From the NCBI RefSeq assembly GCF_034190915.1, contig NW_026947507.1, positions 20,003,501 to 20,067,500 on the forward strand: a DNA stretch of 64,000 bases, in the 5' to 3' direction. The notes beneath the pieces were generated by a model. The model was not told where the DNA came from. It worked only from the letters and a program-made list of their open reading frames with translations, and searched no databases. Below are positions 24,991 through 36,425 of the stretch, piece by piece. The position numbers and the translations under genes are program-made. Position 1 is the stretch's first letter; the number at the start of each line of letters is the position of its first letter. Source of the DNA: Cavia porcellus (taxonomy: Eukaryota; Chordata; Mammalia; Rodentia; Caviidae).

Positions 24991-26335
24991 TAATTTGCAG
25001 ACTAGAGCTTTTATTTTGTTAATGTGGATCTTCATAGACTACAAAGTAGAACTTTAATTCCTATCATTTAACAGAACTCTATCTCCAAACTGTTTTTGAC
25101 TTTCTGAGTCTTGATTTTAAGCTTTGTATGAGAAAGCCTATAGTGTACTTTACTGATGGATTTGTCTTTGAACCTACTACAGAGATTTTACAGTGTTTAG
25201 CCAGTTCCAAGGTTCCATTTTGTTTCTTTCCTGTAGCAAAATGCCATGGTCTTCAGAAGGTAGATACTGAGATCCCTCCAGTGTATCTCTAGAACTGCTG
25301 TTCCCCAGTGCTGCTAATTTATAGTAGCTCTCTTCTAGTGTTAATCCAGTATTTTCAATCTCATAAATACATGATCTTTGCCTATTCATGTACAGTTCAT
25401 TTCCTAGGTGTGGGCTGATGGTACTATCACGCACAGTATTCTGGAGCTGTCTCTTTACACATCTGTCTTATCTATCATGATTTATTCTATAGAGTTAAAC
25501 TGCTTAAGCTGTCTTACACTATGCTCTGTGACTTCTTAGTGCTTCTGAGCATGAGAAGCACTTTTACAGATTTTAAATTCTTTCTACCATAGTCAGAAAA
25601 GTCAGTCTCAGGCAATTAGGGATACATAAAAGAAGGTTCATTCTAGCAGAAATGTCATCTTAAACTGCTGTTTCCCACTGTCTGGAAATATTTGCTTTAT
25701 ATATTTTCCCCGTTCAGGAGGTTATTATGGCAGGACTCTTTGAATGGTATCAGTCATTCCATCCAATAAATGCTGGTTTTGTATATTCACAGTTAGATAC
25801 TAAATTTATATTAAGATTTTCATTTGTCTTGATGTGTTTATAATAAATCTTTATTAAAAAAAAATTAAAAATCTTTTAAAGGTTTCCATAGTTTCTTAGG
25901 AGAAATTATTAATCAGCAATATTTATGAAGCCCTGAAATAAGAATACAACAGCTTAATAATGTTCAAAAGTCTCTTTCATACTATTGTATTCTTATTAGA
26001 GGTATTAATTTCTTAGAAGTTTATTGGACACCTGAAATTAAAAAGAAGCTACAGAGATTGTTAGAGGAGCAAAGATTCTTTTATGGAATTAAGAGGATAA
26101 AATTTACAGTACAATGTAGAGATGACACGGATGCATCAGATAAAACATTAGAAACATTTCAAAAGTAAAAAAAAATAAATCAGAGTACAAGGTTCTTAAT
26201 AAGTTAAATTAACAGAGGTAGAACTAAAAATAGTCACTGTTTATGGATGAAAGGACAAGGAGTAGGCATAACAACGTTAAAGATAAAGGATGAACACAAA
26301 CGAGGCTGGAGAACTAAAGCTCTTTACAAGAAACA
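24991..26335. other. Unassigned, possibly old antisense L1 5' sequence
   Basis: The first 500 bases may be a further part of the antisense old L1, since the T-rich style continues beyond the LTR-like block. From about 25500 nothing is recognised. An 85-codon antisense frame at 25177-25434 has no domain. Confidence 0.4.
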
Positions 26336-26535
26336 GTGAGCACATAAATTTGATTTAGAGTTTAAAGTAAGCTTCCCAGAAAATGGGAGTATTTTAAAGT
26401 AGACTAGAGACAAGTCTGAAATTGTGACTATCAAGATTTTTGCTTTATTCTTTGGATAGTAACAAATCATTGAATAATTTTGTAGGTGGAAAATGTTTTG
26501 ACCTGAGTGAACATTAATGTGTTATGAGTGGATCG
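26336..26535 (-). mobile_element. Possible L2 fragment, antisense
   Basis: The phrases TTTTTGCTTTATTCTTTGGATAG, AATCATTGAATAATTTTGTAGG and GAAAATGTTTTGACCTGA follow the antisense L2 order (a long-decayed 'ggaagccattgaagg...ggggagtgacatgat'). It is strongly diverged. Confidence 0.4.
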
Positions 26536-27130
26536 ATGCCTTCAAATGATCCAGAATATTACTTAATCTACCATGAAAGTTTAGTACATTTTATGGTCAT
26601 CTAATCACAGATTAGTCAAAACATAGCAAAATTTGCAACAATCAGTTATTTTTCATTGTGACTTAAAATCTTTGAGTCAAAGGAAATTTCAGCTCATTGA
26701 AATAAAATTAAAATACAAAGCAAAAGACCTATAAAAATAATTTAACTCATTAACAAATTTAATCATTATTTTAACATGTGGAAAAGTTAGATTATTTTTG
26801 CCTTGCCAGATGTCAAACTCATGAGCTACATGACATGTTCAGAGTGATTTTCCTTCAGAAGTCAGACACAGTAGTTAAAACAGGACAAATGACCTCCAGT
26901 CTGGATTCTGTCTTTTGGATTTTGTGAGCCTCAGCTATCTTATATGCAAATTAAAGAGCTATAGACATTTCCAGGGTCTCTTGAACTTTAAAATACTGCA
27001 TTTCAAATAAAATACTTCTTAATATCTTGGTAAAAGTTTCCAAGTCATTTTCTTGTGCTCCTAAAAGTTGATATAGGAGCTCAGAAAGATCTCTTGCCTT
27101 CTAATACTATTTATATCCTCTTGTTAAAAT
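26536..27130. other. Unassigned DNA with a possible MIR scrap
   Basis: At about 26880-26985 the plus strand has GAGCCTCAGCTATCTTATATGCAAATTAAAG, a weak match to the MIR core ('gcctcagtttcctcatctgtaaaat'). Nothing else is recognised. Confidence 0.4.
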
Positions 27131-27265
27131 TAGTTGATATTCAGCAACTTTAATTGAGCACCTACTACATATACAAAAACACTACTTTGAGCCTATGAGA
27201 AATACTATCAACCATCTTAAACAGGATCTTTAGCTTCAAGAAATGTATGAGCCCTAGTCTACATT
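27131..27265 (-). mobile_element. L2/MIR3-type 3' end, antisense
   Basis: The plus strand reads TTTAATTGAGCACCTACTAC, then GGATCTTTAGCTTCAAGAAATG. That is the antisense start of an L2-type 3' end ('attgagcacctactatgtg ... ctcaaggagctt'). Confidence 0.6.
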
Positions 27266-27740
27266 AGAATGAAGGGGAAACAGTGGAGTAATCATAGCAA
27301 ACTTTGAATCACAGACTTCTCTCATGACCAGCCAAACAGAGAATGCAAATGTCTAAATATTATCAGGGGGGACCTGTTTAGCACCTTCCATTTCTGTTAG
27401 AACACTGCTCCTGTCAAGGGCCAGCCATGTTAGTCTTCCAGAAAACATGAGTGCATCAACCCAAATGCACATTGCTTCCAAGAATGCCTGTCTCCATTTG
27501 TTGCAGGAAGACAACATTAAAATGGACATTCATGGCTGAGCCTCCAGTTAAGGGAAAACAGAAATTCTGGTTTAAAAAAGCAGAAATTTCTGTAATTTTC
27601 CTCTCCATGACCACATTATTCCTTTCTTTCCCACACCCTATCCCACAGTCTCCACGGATAAAGGGAAGAATGGTGACTTATTTATGCACCAGAAAAGCAA
27701 TGTTTAAAAATACTTCAACCATAGATTCCTACATCTAATA

Positions 27741-28020
27741 TTATAGAATTAATTTTTGAATAAATAAATTATAAAATTACTGGCAATTGTAGAGCAAAAA
27801 TCGGTGAAATAATTTTTTGCCAGTGCAATAAAACAAAAATTTAAAAATGAGAATACCAATTTCCAACATAGATGCACCATAAAAAAACACTCTCACCTAT
27901 GCTATGGAGATATAATTTGATTAAAAGGTTTGGAAAAGCAATTTAATGACAGTTTTTAAGAAACAAAGGTATTGACACTTCTGACCTAATAATTCTCCTA
28001 GAGTGATCTAATTTTTTTGA
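27741..28020 (+). mobile_element. Possible old L1 3' fragment
   Basis: The phrase GGTTTGGAAAAGCAATTTAATG followed by CTGACCTAATAATTCTCCTAGA is typical of the 3' region of very old L1 elements. The rest is too diverged to align by eye. Confidence 0.4.
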
Positions 28021-28052
28021 GTGGTGGAATAAAAATATCACATTTTATCAAG

Positions 28053-28240
28053 ATTTTTTTCAATACTGGATTGAACTCAGGGCCTCTGCACTGAATTATC
28101 TTAGCCTTTAAATTTTTTTTTAATTTTATTTTGAGACATGATTTTGCTAGGTCAATCAAAAATGGATTCAAACTTGTGATCCTTTTACTTTAATATCCTT
28201 AATTGCTGGGATTGTATGCATGCACCACTATGCCTGGCTC
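28053..28240 (-). repeat. B1-dID type fused SINE, antisense
   Basis: On the minus strand a 7SL-derived B1 head, GCCAGGCATAGTGGTGCATG with AATCCCAGC, is followed by GTCTCAAAATAAAATT and then a shortened ID unit with GGCCCTGAGTTCAATCC and an A-rich tail. A B1 joined to a headless ID is the B1-dID design reported from squirrels, dormice and relatives. Divergence is moderate. The head and its flank recur at 28.9 kb. Confidence 0.75.
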
Positions 28241-29030
28241 TTACGAAGACTTTTGTGTTTTCAAGACAGTATTGTTAACTATAAGTACAATGTTGTACAC
28301 AGATCTGCAGAATGTGTTTCATCTTACATGACTAAAACTATGACCTGTTGAACAACTTACTATTTCCATTGCTCCCAACCTCTAGAAAACATTTTCTACT
28401 TCGATGAGTTTAAGTATACCTCTGATAAGTGAGATCTTTTTGTATGTCTTTCTGTGACAACTGATGTTTTATTTAGCACACTGCCCCTAAAATTCATCTA
28501 TGTATGTAATAGAGTTTCCTTTCTGTAATGGCTGAATAGTATTTCGTCTTATGTGTATATCACATTATCTTGTCCATTTAGCTATCATTGGGCATTTAGC
28601 AAATTTTCACCTCTTGGTAATTGTGAATGATGTTACAATGAACATAAGAAGTCCAAATATTTGTTTAAGATTCTGATTTCAATTCTTTTGGATAAGTATT
28701 TAGAAATGGAAATGCAGGCTCATATTGCTGTTCTATTTTTAATTTCTTGAGGAACTTGCGTTGGTTCCCACAGGAGCTGATAATTTCACATTTCTGCCTA
28801 TAGTGAACAAGTTGTCCAATTTTTCTACATCATTTCCAACACTGTTATTTTGTAGATCTTTTGGTAATGGCCATTTTAATGGGTGTGAGGTGGTATGTCA
28901 TTGTGTGCATACACCACTATGCCTGTCTCTTATGAAGACTTTTAAGTGTCCATTTCCATGATTATCAATGATATGCAGTTCTTATTTTTTGAACATTCAT
29001 CCTGGTTTTGGAAAAATGTCTATTCAAATA

Positions 29031-29120
29031 CTTTATTTTATTTTATTGGTATCAGGAATTGAACTTAGGACCTTGCATTTATCAGGCAGGTGCTGTGCAG
29101 CTCAGCTATAACCCCAGCCC
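29031..29120 (-). repeat. ID SINE, antisense, inside L1
   Basis: The minus strand starts GGGGCTGGGGTTATAGCTGAGC, has a decayed B box (AAGTTCAATTCC), and ends with an AATAAAATAAAATAAAG tail. It interrupts the antisense L1, so it is younger than that copy. Confidence 0.85.
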
Positions 29121-29264
29121 CCTTAGTCCATTTCTAAGTTAGGTTATTTGTTTTGTTTGTTGGTAAGTTGTATGCATTGCTTTTATATTTTGGATACTAA
29201 TCCATCATCAAACAAATGGTTTACAAAAGATTTTTCCCCTTCATTGAGTTAATCTACTCATTCC

Positions 29265-29690
29265 GTTACAGCTTAGTAATATGTTCCCCAAAGCTCATAT
29301 GTTAGGGGTGTGGTTCCCAATGCAGAATTGGTAAAGAAGGAGCTTTTGAGAAATAACTGGTTCATGAGGGCTTTAACATCATCAATAGATTATTCACTAC
29401 TAATGCCACAGCTCAATGGGCTTGTTAGGACAAGGTTCCTAACTACATGAGCCAGGTCACAAGAGTTAAGCCCAGTGTTTTCCACTCTGGTGCCTGCTTT
29501 TGTGTTTCCTGACTGCCAAGAAGTGGGCCGTGTTTCTGTAGCTCCCCCTTCTGCCCTGATGTTTTTACCTCCCCACAGGCTACAAGCAGTGCCACCAACC
29601 AAATATGAGCTAAAACCCTTGAAATCATGAGAACCCCTCAAGTTTATTTTGCCAGGCATTTTGTGACAGTGATAAGTGACCTGAATAACC
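29265..29690 (+). mobile_element. MaLR-type solo LTR in L1, plus
   Basis: It begins ATGTTCCCCAAAGCTCATATG, continues with a GGGCTTTAACATCATCAATAGATT stretch and a CT-rich part, and ends with TGAGCTAAAACC, CTCAAGTTTATTTTGCCAGGC and GTGACAGTGATAAGTGACC. This is the standard order for the MaLR LTR also seen in antisense at 16.7 and 41.4 kb. Frames of about 100 codons on the minus strand inside it are noncoding. Confidence 0.75.
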
Positions 29691-30480
29691 ATTTCAAAAA
29701 TGATAGTGTGTAATCTATTAACTGGTTATATCTTACTGTATTGTTTTTTTGTAGTTCTGTATTACTCGTACCCTTACACTGTTTTGTTTTTTTCTGTTTT
29801 TTTCTCTTTTTTCCTTTTAAATAAATAAAAAAAAAAGCTGACCAACACACACTCTGTTGGTTGTTTTTCAACTCCTCAGTGGTACAGTAGCTTTTTAGTT
29901 TCATAGAACCTTGTTCATCTATTTTTGTTTTTATTGCTTGTACTTTTAACACATATATAAAAATATCATTGCTATATGCAATGGCATCAAGATTTTCTCC
30001 TATGAGTTTTACAGTTTTAGGTATCGTGTTTAAGGTTTTAATCTATCTAAAATTAATATTGTGTAAGGCAAAATTCTAATTTCACTCATTTACATATGGA
30101 TATCTTGTTTTCTCAAAACTTTTGAAGATTATCCTTTCTCAGTATATTCTTGTCAAAGATTTGTTGAGTGTGCATGCATTGATTTATTTTTTGGCTTACT
30201 ATTTTGTTCCATTTATCTCTATATTTGTCTTTATTACAGTATCATACTGTTTTGACTACTGTAGTCTTGTAGTATCTTTTAGATCTGGAAGTACAAGGTC
30301 ACTAGACTTGTTCTTTGTTATAATTGTCTTGCCTACTTGGGCTCCTTCATGGTTCCTTATATATTTTAGGATTAAATTTCTAATTTCTGTGAAAATATTT
30401 CTGCAATTTTATTTGGGATTGTATTTAATTTTTGTATTGTGTTGTGTGGTATGAACATTTTAATAATATTTTTTCTAATC

Positions 30481-30942
30481 TATGGTTTGGATATAGTTTA
30501 TCACACAAAGTATATGTGGTAGAAGGTTGACTGCAGCGTGGTGATCTTAATAGGTGGTGAGAGCTTCAAGAGGTAGGGTCTAAAAAAATGGGATTAGGGC
30601 AGTTACAGGCATCACTTTCAGAGGAGATTAAGCTACCATGTTTAAGGCTTTAATGTATTTAAATAACTCAGGCGACCCTGAGTTAGTGCTCTGAGAGGAC
30701 TGTTACAGGAAGAGCAAAACTGGCTCTTTCTTCAGCTCTGACTGCTTTCTTGCCATTTGATCCCCACCTCCCACGCACATTTCCACTGTTCCCATTAGGT
30801 CTGCCATGAATTCCTCATCATAGCTAAGCTGACACAGCTACTATGTCTGAGCCTCCAGGACTGCAATCTACATAAACTTTTTTGACTTATAACGAGTCAA
30901 GCTCCGATAGTTCAGTATAACAATGAAAAACTGATGAGTACA
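30481..30942 (+). mobile_element. MaLR-type solo LTR in L1, plus, second
   Basis: It starts TATGGTTTGGATATAG, carries GAAGAGCAAAACTGGCTC and CTGCTTTCTTGCCATTTGATCC, and ends with ACATAAACTTTTTTGAC and AACAATGAAAAACTGATGAGTACA, matching the '...gaaaaactgactaataca' terminus of MaLR LTRs. It interrupts the same antisense L1 as the copy 800 bases upstream and points the same way. Confidence 0.75.
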
Positions 30943-31740
30943 TATTCTACGAATGTGGATGCTGATTCACTTATCATGTCTTAATTTCCTTCAGGAATAT
31001 TTCATATTTTGTATTTCCAGGGTGCAAGACTTTCACTTTCTTAGTTAAATTTATTCCTAAACATTTTATTGGCTTGATGTGATTTTAAATAGAATTGTTT
31101 ATAATTTTCTTTTGTGGGTTTCCCTTTTGTTAGCCTGTACAATTGTTTTATAAAGTTACTTTTATATCCTATAGCTTCAACGATTTGTTGTGGAATTATT
31201 AGATCTGTACATACAAAATAATTTGTGAGAAAATAATTTTAATTCTTCCTTTTCGATTTAGATGGTATATTATTTCTTTTTGTTACTTATTCGCTCTCAC
31301 CCATACTCTAGTACTCAAATAGAAATGGCAAAAGTGCACACCATTTGTCCTATAACCTTGGAGAAAATATTCAGTTTTATACCATTGATTGATAATATTG
31401 AGGTAATTTCCTTCTATTAAATTTTTATCATGAAAGAATATTAAATTGCTGAAAATGTTTTTTCAGTATTATTGAAATGTTCATATGATTTTTACTCTTC
31501 ATTCTACTAATGTGGAAATACAGAATTTATTTCTTTTTAAGTACTGAACTATCCTTACATACAAATAATAAATACAGGTTATTCGGTACTACACTAAGAT
31601 CTTTATAATGTGGTGCTGGATTTTGTTTTAATTTTGCTGAAAAACTATGAATCAGTATTCATCAGGTAAATCAGCCTATGGATTTATTCCTTCATTGCTT
31701 CATAAAAGTGAGTTTAAGCTTTTTGTCAGGTAATTAATCC

Positions 31741-32738
31741 ATACAACCCACTTTTCCCAGGATCAGTTTCTGGAGTTTCCCTGGTTAGTTTGATTGTCAT
31801 GCTTCCTATTTTTCTTCATTCCTTGTGACTTTGTGTTAGAGATCTTGCATTTAATGCACATCCTGGTATTATGTCTCAAGGAAGTGCCATGAATTTTCCT
31901 ATCTTTTGATGCAACTGGTTTTGCACTTTCCTGGGTTTCAGGAGTTTCTTAACTGTCTTTGGAATTTTCACAAAAGAAATTGGTCTGTATATCATCATTA
32001 AATCAATGTCTTTATGTAGCTTCCTATTCAGTTATCATGCTGACATTTTATTAGAATTATTTCCAACTTGTGATAGTATCCTAACTGAAAGTATCTTAAG
32101 CTATAATAACAGAATCATGAATACAAACACCTGAAAATTGATGGCATGGAACACAATTAAAATTCAATGATGAAGTACAAAGCTCTTCATTTTCCTCTGT
32201 CATGTGAGGTAGATTGCTTTAATGAACAAAATGTCAAGGGAAAGACTACTTGTCAAGGCTGATCGCACTTCCTTTTCTCTGAACTGAGCGTAGTTTCTGG
32301 GAAATGCAATGATATTCTGATGTAGATCTCACGTATGCTCAACCTGATGGATGACATTGATTTCAACGCACTAACAAAACTAATTACTGTCAGGAAAGGG
32401 ACTTCTGTTTTTGTGAAATGGGAGGATTTGCATACAGCAATGATGATGCACCTTTTAGAGACGAGCACCCAAACAACAGCCCAAAACCCACAAATTTATT
32501 CGTCACAAGTGCCATTACTGTATGTTTGTTCTAGGTTCACAACCATTGGCATATAGCAAACATCAAAGAATTTATCTCTGTATCCTATTCATAAAAACTA
32601 TTTAGTACCTTATTATTTACAATAGCTAAAATTTTATAATGCACAACAATATCAATGGGGTAACAAAAGATTATATATTCATATGATAAAGTACTTTGAA
32701 ATGGTTGAATTTTAAGTATGAATAAAAACATTACTACA
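31741..32738. other. Unassigned DNA between two L1 elements
   Basis: No gene is recognised. Overlapping frames of about 70 codons at 32253-32556 on both strands show no domain. The first 300 bases may still belong to the antisense L1, but the match is weak. Confidence 0.45.
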
Positions 32739-33985
32739 GTCTTTTTAATTAAGTTTATTGGTAACTTTTAGATACACAATGATCACATTCAACATAGGGA
32801 AGTTGTGCCTGCACATAATATATCTTGATCCTTGTTTTTATCACGTTTCCTTACCTCTCATTCAATCCCTCATATCTTCTTTATTTACAAAAGCATAATT
32901 TCCATTATTTTCTTCTTTTCTCATTTTTTATTTTCCATTCCTTTCCCCTTATGCCCTCTTTCCCTTTCCCATTTGAACATTTTCTTCCTATTTTGCAATA
33001 ATCATTATACATTTTTGCCCTTATTTACACTTTCAGTCTCTCACATGAGAGAAACAAGGCAATATTTATACCCGTGTCCTGTTTATTTCACCTACGAGTA
33101 TGGAATCAAGCTGCATCCATTTACTGACAAATGTCTCAATTTTATCCTTCTTTATGACTGAGTAGCATTGCACATTGTATTAAAAACAAAACACATTTTC
33201 TTTATCCATTCTTTAGTTTACAGGCATTGGAGCTTTTTCTAAGATTCAGCTATTACAAATTGTGCTTCTATAAACATGAGTATGCGTGTATCACTATAGT
33301 ATGGTGTTTTCAACTCTTTTGGGAAGATATTAAGAAGGAGAATAGCTATATCAAATGCAACCTCTAGTTTTAGGGGTTTTTAAAAATGTTTATTTATTTG
33401 TTTATTTATTTATATTTTGATACCAGGAATCAAACTTATGACTTTGCACTTTGCAGGCAGACATTTATGCCACTGTGCCATACAATGCCCCTAGTTTTAG
33501 TGTTTTGAGGCATCTCCACACTGATTTCCACAGTGGTTGCATCAGTCTACACCACCACCAACACTGGAGTGTGAACTGGTTCCTTTCCCCACAGCCCTCC
33601 CATCATTTGTTACTGGTTGATTTCTTGATAATTAGCCATTTTATCTGGAATGAGATGGAATCTCAGCATTGTTTTGATTTCTATCTCTTGAATAATCAGT
33701 AATACTCAACATTTTTTCAATATTTACTTGCCATTTCTACTTATTCATATAAGAAGTATCTTTATTTCAGAGGTCCATTTTTGAATTAGGTTTTTATATT
33801 TGGGAGATATGATTTTCCTGGGCTTTTTTTTTTTTTTATATTTTTGAGATATTAGTCCTTTGTTTTAGGAACAGTTGGTAACAATTTTTTCTCACTCTGT
33901 GGAATTTCTACTCACTTTGTGCAAAAGTTTTTTTTTTAATATGATAAGATTTCAGGTGTTGCCAATATCTACTTTGAGAAACTTT
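32739..33985 (-). mobile_element. L1 3' part, antisense (left arm of inverted L1)
   Basis: The plus strand is the complement of an L1 3' UTR and distal ORF2: CTCACATGAGAGAAACAAGGC near 33040, CTTTATGACTGAGTAGCATTG near 33150, TTTCCACAGTGGTTGCATC near 33525 and CTCACTCTGTGGAATTTC near 33891. It ends abruptly near 33985, where the sense-strand ORF2 sequence of an L1 begins. Together with the next entry this forms one L1 with an inverted 5' part. Confidence 0.8.
33375..33490 (-). repeat. ID SINE in L1 with 10-base target duplication
   Basis: The minus strand reads GGGGCATTGTATGGCACAGTGG, GTCATAAGTTTGATTCCTGG, then a TATCAAAATATAAATAAATA tail. The same 10 bases, CTAGTTTTAG, flank it at 33364-33373 and 33491-33500. 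The L1 sequence resumes exactly after the second copy, so this is a clean insertion into the antisense L1. Confidence 0.85.
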
Positions 33986-35552
33986 ATTCAAATAAGATGG
34001 AAAACACAGAAAAAATGGGATAGACTTCTAGATGCACATGAATTACCAAAGCTGAATCAAGAAAACATAAAAATTCTAAATAAATCAATATAACTCAAAT
34101 TGAAGATGAAATTGAAAACCAACCAAGACAGAAAATTCCAGGTCCTGATGGATTCACTTCTGAATTGTATAAGAAATTTGGAAAACATCTAATGCCAGTA
34201 GACCTCAAACTCTTTTATCAAATAGAAAGAGAAACAAGCCAAGGACAAAAATCACATGATCATCTCAACAGATGCAGAAAAAGCACTTCACAAATGCCAA
34301 CACCCAATTTATGATTAAAAAAAAAAAACCTACAGAATAGTGAAGTAGATTGGCTATACCTCAATCTGATAAAAGCCATCTAGAACAAACCAAGAGTCAA
34401 CATCATACTAAATGATCAAGCACTGAAAGCTTTCATTCTAAAATCAGAAACAAGACAAAGATGTCCACTGTCACCACTCCTATTCAACACAGTTCTGGAA
34501 ACATTAGCCAGCACAGTTATACAAGAGAATAAAACAAAAGGAATAAAGGTGGGAAAGGAATAAATTAACATCATTATTTGTAGATAATGTGATAGTTTAT
34601 ATAGATGGCCCAAGAACTCCTTAAAAGACTTCTAGATTTAATAACCAAATTCAGGAGTGTAGCTAGATACAAAGTCAACACTCAAAAATCAATAGCATTC
34701 TTATACACAGATAATAAACTCACTGAGAGACAAATTAGGGGAAACACATTTTTCACAATAGCACTGAAAAGAACGACATATTTAAGAATTGGAGTAACAA
34801 ACTAAGCAGATCTACAGGCTGAAAAATTATAGCATTCTGAGAAAGGAGATCAAAGAGGATGCCATAAAATGGAAATATATCCTTAGCTCTTCGTTAGGAA
34901 GAACCAACATGGTGAAAATGTCTATACTCCCAAAATTGTTAAACAGGTTTAATGCAATCTTGATCAAAATACCAATAGCATATCATACAGAATCAGAGAA
35001 AACAATCCTAAAATTTATTTGGAACCAGAAAAGATCTAGAATTGCAAAAACAATTCTAGGGAACAAAGGCAAGCCAGGAGTTATCATAATCCCTGACTTG
35101 AAATTATTCTACAAAGTTATTGTGATAGAAAGAGCACGGTACTAGCAAAAAATTTTAAAACAAAACAAAAACCTGAGGATCGATGGAACAGATTAGAAGA
35201 TCGAGAAACAGCTCCAAACACACAGCCACCTTACTTTTGGCAAAGGAGCCAAGCATGTGCACTGGAAGAAAGATAGTATCTTTAATAAATACTGCTGCAA
35301 AATCTGCTTTCTGCTTGACAAAGACTAAAACTAGACCCATGTCTATCACTATTCATTAAACTACAATGGAAATGGATCAAAGATCTAAATATTAAAACAG
35401 AAACACTAGCTGCTGAAAGAAAGACTAAGTAGAACTCTTAAAGACGTAGGGGTGGACCAAGACTCTCTGAGGGGCTGGGGATTTAGCTCAGCGGCATAAG
35501 CGCCTGCCTTGCCAAGCAGGCAGTTGTGAGTTCGATTCCCGGTACCGATAAA

Positions 35553-35584
<32 letters not shown>

Positions 35585-35640
35585 CTCTGAAACTCTAAGA
35601 CACAGGAAAAGTTACAATGTTAAATGACCAATCATGGACA
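33986..35640 (+). mobile_element. L1 ORF2 RT to C-terminal region, sense (right arm)
   Basis: The translated order is that of L1 reverse transcriptase: a PGPDGF-like block near 34141, a DAEKA block near 34271, the [10 protein letters not shown] block near 34461, and the metal-binding block near 34575, where the usual FADD is read as FVDN because of point changes. Stops and frameshifts break it, so it is dead. It runs to ORF2's C-terminal part (about 35400-35600) and holds a young ID. The frames at 34605-34805 and 34909-35145 are pieces of it. Confidence 0.85.
35471..35580 (+). repeat. Well-preserved ID SINE with intact Pol III boxes
   Basis: This is the best ID in the window. It has an A box, TAGCTCAGCGG (35484-35494), a B box, GTTCGATTCC (35530-35539), the form used by tRNA promoters, and a 22-base A tail (35551-35572) followed by GA-rich bases. 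Ten bases, GACTCTCTGA, are repeated at 35461-35470 and 35581-35590 as a target site duplication. The retained CpGs and perfect flank repeat mark a recent insertion into the L1. It resembles BC1-type RNA templates but has no evidence of function. Confidence 0.92.
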
Positions 35641-36265
35641 TGATTCTCTAAAATTCTACCACATTTTCTGGTCATAACTAGAAAAAATCCATAGGAAAGG
35701 TCTAGAAAAAAATTGTAATATAGAGAACAGACATGTTAGATAGTGAGTTAAATTTTTTCTTTTTTTCATATTCTCCTATTTTTACATAATACGGACCTTG
35801 TGTTTTGAAAATAATAATTTTACTTTAATTAGGGATAAATATTATTTATTGTTTATATTTGGAATGAGTCTCATAATTAGAACATGAAAAGGAAAGGAGA
35901 AATTACAGGTGCACAATCTGTTTCAGAGCAGAGACTTAAATGGACAAATCGGGCTTCAACCCAGTGATGGAATTTTCACTTCTTTTGAAAGTGAAAATAT
36001 TATTTTGTCAGGCATCGAGGATCTGGGAAGAGTTCCAACACTTCACGCTGAGATGCGTTTCTTAACCCTCCCTTTAAGTAATGCAGGGCACATGGGTACC
36101 TTGATTAACAATCCTAGGTGAGTTCACTGTGAAATAGCAGCGATCGAGTTCCAACAGCACCACGAAGGGATGCTTTTGCTCATTAACAGGATAGCTCTTG
36201 CATTTGGCCTAGAACTTCAATAAAGGCAAGAAATGAACGAGACTATGCAATCAAAACTGCATAAA
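35641..36265. other. Unassigned DNA
   Basis: No gene is recognised. A 70-codon frame at 35909-36121 ends with a chance AGGTGAGTT splice-donor-like word at about 36116-36124. There is no supporting exon structure. Confidence 0.45.
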
Positions 36266-36345
36266 TAGGGCCATAGACACAGCTCAGTGCCGCAGCATCT
36301 GCCTGGCAAGAGGGAGGTCCTGAGTTCAAATTCAAAGAAAGAGCA
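36266..36345 (+). repeat. ID SINE, sense, old
   Basis: GGCCATAGACACAGCTCAGTGCC (A box decayed) with TCTGCCTGGCAAGAGG and a B box-like GAGTTCAAATTC, followed by an A-rich tail. Much more decayed than the 35.5 kb copy. Confidence 0.75.
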
Positions 36346-36425
36346 ACTACATAAACACTAGAAAGAGACTGCCAATTATATGGTACTAAATTAAGTAGAG
36401 TTTCTTTAAACTCTACCTGCTTTTT

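Larger units (their letters stand above)
28255..31740 (-). mobile_element. Antisense L1 (3' UTR to ORF2 RT region), interrupted
   Basis: The plus strand is the complement of an L1 running from the 3' UTR (GGCTGAATAGTATTTCG near 28530, GTTACAATGAACAT near 28630) through the distal ORF2 (CAGTATCATACTGTTTTGAC near 30238, TTAAATTTATTCCTAAACATTTTATTGG near 31045) to the reverse transcriptase part (TTTTTACTCTTCATTCTACTAATGTGG near 31490). It has many stops and frameshifts and is not functional. An ID SINE (29.03-29.12 kb) and two LTRs (29.27-29.69 and 30.48-30.94 kb) are inserted in it. The 110-codon plus frame at 30122-30454 is antisense L1. Confidence 0.8.

Noticed and set aside
30122..30454. 110-codon hydrophobic frame that resembles a membrane protein
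   Set aside because: It is antisense to L1 ORF2; the T-rich antisense strand of L1 always gives Phe/Leu/Ile-rich frames.
34909..35145. 78-codon frame similar to reverse transcriptase C-terminal sequence
   Set aside because: It is a remnant of a dead L1 ORF2 with stops and frameshifts on both sides, not a gene of its own.
35471..35580. Possible tRNA-Ala gene
   Set aside because: The Pol III boxes are present, but the sequence has the ID head, an A tail and a target site duplication and does not fold as a complete cloverleaf. It is a SINE.
36116..36124. Splice-donor-like AGGTGAGTT after a 70-codon frame
   Set aside because: A single donor word without an acceptor, conserved frame or transcript evidence is expected by chance.
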